Shown here one piece after another: positions 7,397-11,723 of a stretch of DNA of 11,723 bases (positions are counted from its first letter, which is position 1; each line of letters opens with the position of its first letter). This DNA comes from an uncultured Sutterella sp. (lineage in GTDB: Bacteria; Pseudomonadota; Gammaproteobacteria; Burkholderiales; Burkholderiaceae_F), in assembly GCA_905202595.1 (NCBI GenBank), contig CAJKSP010000059.1, positions 1 through 11,723 of the forward strand, read 5' to 3'. The position numbers and the translations under genes are program-made. The notes beneath the pieces were generated by a model, which ran no database searches, was not told the DNA's origin, and was given only the letters and a program-made list of their open reading frames with translations.

Positions 7397-7583
7397 GAAC
7401 TGTCGCTCCTCAAATCGATCGAGCGGATTGGCGCTCGCTGAAGCACATCGAAGGCTGAATACACATTCAGTCTCTAGCTGCACCTCAGAATGAAAATGCA
7501 AGGCCGCTCCTCCGGAGCGCCGGCTTTGCGCGCAGCGCCCGTCGAAGCGGCTCCATCGTGAAGGACGTTGTCGCGTCTTTCGG
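7397..7583. other. Intergenic region upstream of the kinase-like gene
   Basis: The 187-bp gap carries a perfect 6-bp hairpin with a 3-nt loop (7505-7510 with 7514-7519), which contains the GGAGGAG that could serve the alternative TTG start at 7501. No T tract follows the hairpin on the minus strand, so it is a poor terminator for the upstream gene. No clear promoter was recognised. Confidence 0.3.
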
Positions 7584-7994
7584 CTACGGCATAACGAGGC
7601 CGCTGCCGCTACCCGGATCCGGCGGCGCCTGGAAGCCAGGCATGCCCGGCGTCACAATCTGACTTGCTGCTTCGCGGCGCAGCTGGCGAAGACGCTCCAG
7701 CGTATCTTCAATGCCCTTCTTCGCCGCAGCGCTGTAGTTTGCGACAGCTTCGCCAATATTGTTCCCCGGAATTTCAAAACCGATCGGCAATGCACCGACC
7801 TGCGTCATCATCTGTGCCTCGCCCGTATAAATCGTCTTGCGAGACGGATCGGGATCGCCGTTCTTTGTGATCGGCGTAAGCACACGGATGCTGCCAGCCT
7901 TCCGGTCAGTCACCACCTTCACTTCATAGAGATTGTCAGCGTCCATCTCGGCGTGAAGGCCGTCGAGTTCGGACTGCATCTGTTCTTCAGCCAT
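7584..7994 (-). CDS. Short protein of unknown function
   Basis: I do not recognise a named family with certainty. The 136-residue protein has no signal peptide and no obvious membrane segment, so it is probably cytosolic. It begins with an acidic stretch (MAEEQMQSELDGLHAEMD). A strand-rich part follows (YEVKVVTDRKAGSIRVLTPIT, from about residue 23), then a linker with TQVGALPIGFEIPGNN (64-79). A predicted long helix follows (about 80-112), and the C-terminal tail is rich in Pro and Gly (PGMPGFQAPPDPGSGSG). My impression, not verifiable here, is that similar short proteins occur in other betaproteobacteria under the label cytoplasmic protein. It is clearly coding: the start ATG has AAGGAG eight bases upstream and the product has a folded-protein composition. 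An extended -10 box sits 42 bases before the start. Confidence 0.7.
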   Translation of the reverse strand: MAEEQMQSELDGLHAEMDADNLYEVKVVTDRKAGSIRVLTPITKNGDPDPSRKTIYTGEAQMMTQVGALPIGFEIPGNNIGEAVANYSAAAKKGIEDTLERLRQLRREAASQIVTPGMPGFQAPPDPGSGSGLVMP

Positions 7995-8036
7995 GCTGTG
8001 GGCTCCTTCTGGAGAATGTCCAAAAATGCGTCGCGA

Positions 8037-8045
8037 ATGTTAGCA
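8037..8045 (-). promoter_or_regulatory. Extended -10 promoter candidate for the 7584-7994 gene
   Basis: On the minus strand TGCTAACAT (complement of 8037-8045) matches the extended -10 pattern TGnTANNNT. A TTGGCT box lies 15 bases upstream (complement of 8058-8063), slightly close for a -35, which extended -10 promoters tolerate. Transcription would begin about 35 bases before the ATG. Confidence 0.4.
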
Positions 8046-8119
8046 AAAGGCGCAGGAAGCCAAGCGCGGCAGCGCTCCACTGAAACGGCTTGAAACAGCC
8101 CGCGCGCATGCTGCGCCGA

Positions 8120-8554
8120 TCAACGGTAGACCATCACCGGATAGTGGGAGTGCGTCAGCACCTTCTGCGTTTCGGAGCCGAGGAGCACAGCGGCAATGCC
8201 CTTGCGTCCATGACTTGCCATAAAGATGATGTCGCAGCTGTTCTTATCTGCCGCCTCAATAATCGCTTCAGAAGGCGAAAAGCTCTTCATCATCAGCGTC
8301 TTAGTCTCCACGCCTGCGTTGTCGCAGACTTTCTTGGCCTCATTGAGACGCTCTTCAGCCTCAGCCGTAACGCGTTCGTCGTACTGCTCGATCGACTCAG
8401 GACGATACTCGGCAAGATTCGTATAGGAATACGGCTCAATTACCGTCATGATGACCAGGGTCGCACCGAGCGGCTTGGCAAACTTGGCCGCGCCTTCGAT
8501 TGCCTTCATCGAACGCTCCGAGCCGTCCGTCGGCACGAGAATGCGCTTGTACAT
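8120..8554 (-). CDS. Universal stress protein, single UspA domain
   Basis: This is a 144-residue cytosolic protein of the UspA superfamily. It starts with the typical strand and loop YKRILVPTDGSERS (2-15), where D10 sits at the nucleotide site. Near the C-terminus it has the ATP-binding pattern ASHG(x9)GS (113-127), which is G-x2-G-x9-G-S with Ala instead of the first Gly. It then ends in the usual strand KVLTHSHYPVMVYR. Family members of the nucleotide-binding class bind ATP and are induced by starvation, oxygen limitation and other stress; the precise role here is not shown. AAGGAA lies eight bases before ATG 8554. It is co-oriented with tcdA 118 bases upstream, and a second, tandem-domain usp gene lies on the other side of tcdA. 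Confidence 0.95.
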   Translation of the reverse strand: MYKRILVPTDGSERSMKAIEGAAKFAKPLGATLVIMTVIEPYSYTNLAEYRPESIEQYDERVTAEAEERLNEAKKVCDNAGVETKTLMMKSFSPSEAIIEAADKNSCDIIFMASHGRKGIAAVLLGSETQKVLTHSHYPVMVYR

Positions 8555-8672
8555 AGTTGCTGTTCCTTTTTGCTATTTGTAGAGAGGTCCGAACCGGCGG
8601 CAGCGAGGACTAAGGCTCCGGCGGGCGGTTCGCCTGCCCCACATTTTAGGACGTACGAAGCAGAAGGCAGAG

Positions 8673-9461
8673 TCAGCGCTGCACACCTTCTGCAATTGCA
8701 TTGAGCGCCACGGAAGCAGCGCGCAGTCCCGCCGTCGCGGTGACGACCATCGCAGCGCCGAATCCGATGCGAACGCCGGGCTCTGCGCCTGCAGCTTGAA
8801 CATTGGCTTCGTCAGGCTGGCGTACCGGTTCGTCGCTCACCACTGCCAGAATGCCGAACTTCTTGGCCGGCCTTCCGGCCGCTGCATTCCCAGCAGGGAA
8901 GCCGAAGCGCTTACGCAGCTGCGTGCGAAGCCGAGCAGCAAGCGGATCGCCCTTTACGCGCGCCAAATCCTCGACGACAATGCGGCCCGGATCGCGCTTT
9001 CCGCCCGCGCCACCGGAAACCACAATGGGCAGATGAAGCTTGACTGCCGCTGCGACCAACGCTGTCTTTCCGCGAAGATCGTCAATGCAGTCCAGCACCC
9101 AATCTGCATCCCGAGGCAGCAGATCAAGCGCATTTTCCTCCGTGATGAACTGCTTGACGATTTCAATGCGGCATTCCGGATTGATGAGCTGGAAGCGCTC
9201 TCGAAGCACCTCTGCCTTAGGCCGTCCATAGTTGCCATCTAGCGCCGGCAACTGCCGGTTGGTGTTCGACAGCGCCACATCGTCGCCATCGATCAGCGTC
9301 AGGCGCCCAACGCCCGACCGAACAATCGCCTCGGCTGCCCAGCTGCCGACGCCGCCTAGGCCAACAACGATCACATGTGCCGCCGCAAGCCTTCTGGCGC
9401 CAGCCTCGCCATAGACGCGAGCGACGCCGCCTAGGCGGCGAGGGTCTGAGGTGTTGCTCAT
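8673..9461 (-). CDS. tcdA: tRNA threonylcarbamoyladenosine dehydratase TcdA (CsdL, ThiF/E1-like)
   Basis: TcdA is an E1-like, ATP-dependent enzyme that cyclises t6A at tRNA position 37 to ct6A. The 262-residue product has the family N-terminus RLGGVARVYGEAG (9-21) and the nucleotide-binding VVGLGGVGSWAAE (32-44). It then shows the E1 block LIDGDDVALSNTNRQ (56-70), DCIDD (124-128) and the TcdA-typical VSGGAGGKRDP (148-158). It closes with RIGFGAAMVVTATAG (231-245), which matches the C-terminal segment of TcdA rather than ThiF or MoeB. Length agrees with E. coli TcdA (268). The ATG at 9461 has AGAGGA four to five bases upstream. In E. coli the sulfur-acceptor partners CsdA and CsdE support this enzyme; no homologue is in the window. 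It is transcribed divergently from the tandem usp gene across an AT-rich gap. Confidence 0.96.
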   Translation of the reverse strand: MSNTSDPRRLGGVARVYGEAGARRLAAAHVIVVGLGGVGSWAAEAIVRSGVGRLTLIDGDDVALSNTNRQLPALDGNYGRPKAEVLRERFQLINPECRIEIVKQFITEENALDLLPRDADWVLDCIDDLRGKTALVAAAVKLHLPIVVSGGAGGKRDPGRIVVEDLARVKGDPLAARLRTQLRKRFGFPAGNAAAGRPAKKFGILAVVSDEPVRQPDEANVQAAGAEPGVRIGFGAAMVVTATAGLRAASVALNAIAEGVQR

Positions 9462-9796
9462 GTCATCCTCTTTCGAAAAAAAAATTGATTTCCGTACAGG
9501 CCTTGCTCAAAAAGAAGATCTCATTTTTTCAACTTCGTGATGCGGCCCTTCAAAAAGTAAAAAAATCAAATTCAATTTTTGAGCATTTGTCTATCGACAA
9601 ACGGAATTCTAATTTTTCGTAAACACATCAAAAGCGATGTGTCTGCCGACAGGTTTCCGTCGTAAATTGAAGTTATGGAAAGAAGCCGGCAGCTTGCCGC
9701 CAGCGATCAGAGGCAACGGCTGCCGCCTCGCGGATTCGTCGGCGCAGCTCCGGCACGCTCCGGGCGGATCCTTCCGCTAGAAAGGAGGTATATAGC
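9462..9796. promoter_or_regulatory. AT-rich divergent regulatory region between tcdA and tandem usp
   Basis: This 335-bp gene-free stretch is much richer in A and T than its surroundings between about 9470 and 9620, with many A and T runs. It holds several inverted repeats: a perfect 10-bp repeat (9504-9513 with 9576-9585, 62 bp apart), a 6-bp hairpin (9586-9591 with 9596-9601), and the palindrome ACACATC-n6-GATGTGT (9623-9642). A + strand promoter candidate is TTGTCT (9587-9592), a 17-bp spacer, and TAATTT (9610-9615), placing the palindrome at about the start of transcription, where an operator could sit. The downstream 150 bases are GC-rich leader. No open frame here looks coding. Confidence 0.5.
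9764..9789 (+). promoter_or_regulatory. Strong Shine-Dalgarno with overlapping competing hairpins before tandem usp
   Basis: AAAGGAGGT (9781-9789), a near-perfect complement of the 16S rRNA tail, lies seven bases before ATG 9797 and fixes the start. Two exclusive stems can form nearby. One is GCGGA with TCCGC (9764-9768 and 9773-9777), which leaves the site free. The other is TCCTT with AAGGA (9769-9773 and 9782-9786), which covers it. The pairing is seen; control of translation is inferred. Confidence 0.45.
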
Positions 9797-10696
9797 ATGC
9801 GCATTCTCGTTCCTGTCGACGGCAGCCCCAATTCGCTCAACGCCGTTTCCTTCATTGCTACCCGCAAGACGCTGCTCGGCAGCAACCCGAAGATCGAACT
9901 GCTCAACGTTCAGCTGCCGCTGCCCTCTCGCGCCTGCCGCCTTGTGGGGCAGGATGCTCTGACTCGCTACTATGAAGACGAAGCGGAGAAGGTTTTTGAA
10001 CCTGCGCGCAGGATCCTTCAGAAAGTCGGCTTCACCGCCACGGAATCCTTCGTCGTCGGCGAAGCGCCTGAGAGCATTGCTAAGACTGCTGAAAAGCTCG
10101 GCACGGATCTGATCGTCATGGGTTCGCGCGGCCAGAGCGCTCTCAAGGGGCTTTTCTTCGGCTCCGTCTCGAACGGCGTGCTCGCTCAGTCGAAGTGCCC
10201 AGTTCTTATCATTCGCGGCAAGCTGCCTCCGCAGTCTGATGCTCTGCGCGTCGGCATTGCAGTCGACGGCTCCAAGTACGGCCGCGCAGCTGTGCGCTAT
10301 GCCTTGAAGCAGATCTCGCTCTTCGGCGCTGGCGCCACGTTTTATCTCATCAATGTCGTAAGTGACTATGCAGGCGCCGTCATGCCCGACATGGCCGGCA
10401 TGGCGCTGCCGGCGCTCTCTGAAGAAGAAGTGCTGCAACTCCAGAAGGACGAATTCAATGAAGCAGTCGAACCGCTGCGTCCATTCTTCTCCAAGGCGGC
10501 CATCAAAACCAAAGAAGTCTGCCTCGTCGGCAATCCAGGCGATGAAATTGCAGCGTTCGCCAAGAAGAAGAAGCTTGACATCATCGTCATGGGCTCGCAC
10601 GGCTACGGCCGCTTCAAGGCGGCCATCATGGGCTCGACCGCCACGCGCATCGCAGCAACTGGCGATGTACCGCTGCTCATCATTCGTCAGGCCTGA
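9797..10696 (+). CDS. Tandem-domain universal stress protein (two UspA domains)
   Basis: This 299-residue cytosolic protein contains two UspA domains in a row. Domain 1 spans about residues 1-140 and begins MRILVPVDGS, with the ATP-binding motif GSRG(x9)GS at 109-123. Domain 2 spans about 150-299 and begins RVGIAVDGSK, with GSHG(x9)GS at 266-280. Both motifs are complete, unlike the single-domain neighbour where the first Gly is Ala, so both halves may bind nucleotide. Tandem Usp proteins usually fold as an internal pseudo-dimer. A 20-residue loop rich in Met, Ala and Gly (about 193-206) interrupts the second domain. The start is fixed by a very strong ribosome binding site, which suggests high expression. 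The gene is divergent from tcdA and ends in its own terminator. Its stimulus is not shown by the sequence; families like this often respond to anaerobic or energy stress. Confidence 0.96.
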   Translation: MRILVPVDGSPNSLNAVSFIATRKTLLGSNPKIELLNVQLPLPSRACRLVGQDALTRYYEDEAEKVFEPARRILQKVGFTATESFVVGEAPESIAKTAEKLGTDLIVMGSRGQSALKGLFFGSVSNGVLAQSKCPVLIIRGKLPPQSDALRVGIAVDGSKYGRAAVRYALKQISLFGAGATFYLINVVSDYAGAVMPDMAGMALPALSEEEVLQLQKDEFNEAVEPLRPFFSKAAIKTKEVCLVGNPGDEIAAFAKKKKLDIIVMGSHGYGRFKAAIMGSTATRIAATGDVPLLIIRQA

Positions 10697-10732
10697 CATG
10701 CCAGCTTCTTTGAAGCAGAGACTCTGAGATTG

Positions 10733-10770
10733 AAAGCTCGACCGCCCTAGTGAACGGCCGAGCTTTTTTT
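10733..10770 (+). terminator. Intrinsic terminator after tandem usp
   Basis: An 8-bp stem (10733-10740 with 10759-10766) continues across one A·C mismatch into a further 3 bp (10742-10744 with 10755-10757) around a 10-nt loop. It runs directly into seven T residues (10764-10770). It lies 37 bases after the usp stop codon. Confidence 0.9.
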
Positions 10771-10821
10771 GCCTTCGTCCTCAATCCCTCCGCCGCCGAG
10801 AACTACCATAAACATGTGATG

Positions 10822-10830
10822 TGCTAATAT
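10822..10830 (+). promoter_or_regulatory. Extended -10 promoter candidate for the response regulator gene
   Basis: TGCTAATAT (10822-10830) matches the extended -10 pattern, without a recognisable -35. It lies 61 bases before the ATG. A 5-bp hairpin CCATT/AATGG (10842-10846 with 10853-10857) falls in the presumed leader. Confidence 0.45.
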
Positions 10831-10891
10831 CGTTGGGCCTTCCATTAGAGCGAATGGCGAAACTTTAGAGAAAACAAGCCGCAAGCTTTCC

Positions 10892-11650
10892 ATGCTCACG
10901 AATACTTCCAAAAGCGCTGCCGAATCTCGCATCCGCGTCTACATCGCCGCTACTGCGCAGGCGGAAACTGAACGCATTGCCGAACAGCTAGCTCGCGCTC
11001 AGGATATTGATGTCGTTGGCTCTGCCTGGGAGCGAGACGCGCTGAAGGATGCGCTTGCAGCTCTGACTCCGTCGCTTGACGTGCTCATTTCTGACGTCTC
11101 GCTGGATGGCGAAGACATTACGCCGCTCATCTCCGAAGCCAGAGCTGTCAACGACAAACTCGATGTTTTGATCTACACGACGCAGTCGCAGGACGCCACC
11201 GTGATCCGCGCCGTCTTTGCAGGGGCCATGGGCTATCTCCTCAAGGGTGATCAGGAGGATTTGGTCACAAGCATTCGCCTCATCCGCGGAGGCGGCTCTC
11301 CCGTATCGCCTACCGTTACGCGCAGCGTGCTACGCGCCATTCATTCGCGTGCCGTTGCACCTCAGACGAAGCAGCCGGTCAGTGGCGACGTCATGCCGCT
11401 TTCGCAGCGTGAATCGGAGATTCTTTCTCTCATCGCCAAAGGCATTTCGTTTTCTGAGATCGGCTCAATCCTGTCGATTTCGCCTCATACAGTCACTGCG
11501 CATATCAAGAAAATCTACCGCAAGCTTCAAGTGCATTCCCGAGGAGAAGCGGTATATGAAGCGACCTGCCTGGGCATCCTCACGCCGGAGCATCCCATCA
11601 CGGCTGCACCGCCGCCTCCGCCGCCGCTATATCGTATGCCAGGCAAATGA
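10892..11650 (+). CDS. NarL/FixJ-type response regulator with atypical receiver domain
   Basis: The 252-residue protein has an N-terminal receiver-like domain (about 13-135) and a C-terminal LuxR-type helix-turn-helix (about 168-230: PLSQRESEILSLIAKG, then SFSEIGSILSISPHTVTAHIKKIYRKL). The DNA-binding half is canonical. In the receiver, the phospho-acceptor position is kept (D68 in LISDVSLDG), as are the switch Thr (T96 or T97 in IYTTQ) and Lys (K118 in YLLKGD). The acidic pair that normally follows the first strand and binds Mg is replaced by Ala-Ala (IRVYIAATAQ, A19 and A20). Normal phosphorylation is therefore doubtful. A tail with six consecutive prolines (240-245) follows the DNA-binding domain. 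No histidine kinase is in the window, so it is an orphan here. No Shine-Dalgarno sequence precedes ATG 10892, and no better start was seen. Confidence 0.9.
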   Translation: MLTNTSKSAAESRIRVYIAATAQAETERIAEQLARAQDIDVVGSAWERDALKDALAALTPSLDVLISDVSLDGEDITPLISEARAVNDKLDVLIYTTQSQDATVIRAVFAGAMGYLLKGDQEDLVTSIRLIRGGGSPVSPTVTRSVLRAIHSRAVAPQTKQPVSGDVMPLSQRESEILSLIAKGISFSEIGSILSISPHTVTAHIKKIYRKLQVHSRGEAVYEATCLGILTPEHPITAAPPPPPPLYRMPGK

Positions 11651-11651
11651 T

Positions 11652-11706
11652 TAGCGCTGCGCGCTAGCAATCGGATAGGGGTGAGGACTTTTGGTCCTCA
11701 GCCCCT
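11652..11706 (+). terminator. Two hairpins after the response regulator gene
   Basis: A perfect 6-bp hairpin (11652-11657 with 11661-11666, TGC loop) starts right after the stop codon. A second, stronger one pairs 11677-11688 with 11694-11706 around a TTTTG loop, with a bulged G at 11701. Only a short pyrimidine tail (TTCC) follows, so it is a weak intrinsic terminator candidate. The window ends soon after. Confidence 0.5.
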
Positions 11707-11723
11707 TCCACACCACCCACCGT

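Noticed and set aside
9485..9569. FNR-type site between tcdA and usp
   Set aside because: TTGAT (9485-9489) and ATCAA (9565-9569) occur but are 75 bases apart; no TTGAT-n4-ATCAA arrangement exists.
9675..9962. A + strand frame starting at ATG 9675 and overlapping the usp start
   Set aside because: It has no ribosome binding site, an Arg/Pro/Ser-rich composition typical of out-of-frame GC-rich DNA, and overlaps the usp gene by 166 bases.
9707..10699. A 330-codon open frame on the minus strand opposite tandem usp
   Set aside because: It covers a certain gene with intact motifs, has no family resemblance and no ribosome binding site seen, and is best explained as a codon-composition shadow.
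1..11723. Mobile element, CRISPR array, toxin-antitoxin pair or defence cluster
   Set aside because: No transposase, integrase, regularly spaced repeats or typical small gene pair was found; the content is housekeeping throughout.

Overview
The window is about 11.7 kb of densely coded, moderately GC-rich chromosome with housekeeping genes and no visible mobile element, tRNA, rRNA or CRISPR array. The gene content (MetI-type permease, TrmB, UppP, a YecA-like SEC-C protein, an MnmC oxidoreductase, EttA, TcdA, universal stress proteins) points to a proteobacterium. Protein style and GC content suggest a betaproteobacterium, perhaps Burkholderiales and a gut Sutterella-like lineage. That placement is a judgement from memory and was not tested by any search.

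Layout. Bases 1-1195 (+): the 3' end of a MetI-type methionine ABC permease with its own terminator, then trmB. A strong bidirectional terminator (1239-1280) separates trmB from the convergent uppP (1298-2140, -, GTG start). uppP and a YecA-like SEC-C protein (2353-3051, +) diverge from a 212-bp intergenic region. The YecA-like gene converges on an MnmC-type FAD oxidoreductase (3057-4745, -) with only 5 bases between stop codons. Upstream of that, also on the minus strand, are ettA (4897-6561), a small kinase-like protein (6731-7396), a conserved-looking short protein of unknown function (7584-7994), a single-domain universal stress protein (8120-8554) and tcdA (8673-9461). A 335-bp AT-rich intergenic region separates tcdA from a divergent tandem-domain universal stress protein (9797-10696, +), which ends in an intrinsic terminator. 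The last gene is an orphan NarL/FixJ-type response regulator (10892-11650, +).

Themes. Three genes modify tRNA (trmB m7G46, mnmC wobble uridine, tcdA cyclic t6A37), and ettA couples energy state to translation initiation, so translation fidelity is the main shared topic. Two universal stress genes flank tcdA. Most genes look like single units or short co-oriented runs rather than one operon.

No clearly new multi-gene system is visible. The observations most worth following up are: an MnmC whose N-terminal methyltransferase half looks degenerate; a response regulator that keeps the phospho-acceptor Asp and Lys but has lost the acidic metal pair; an ettA leader with two copies of a 12-mer able to compete for one complementary segment; a 77-nt imperfect hairpin between ettA and mnmC; and competing hairpins around the very strong ribosome binding site of the tandem usp gene.
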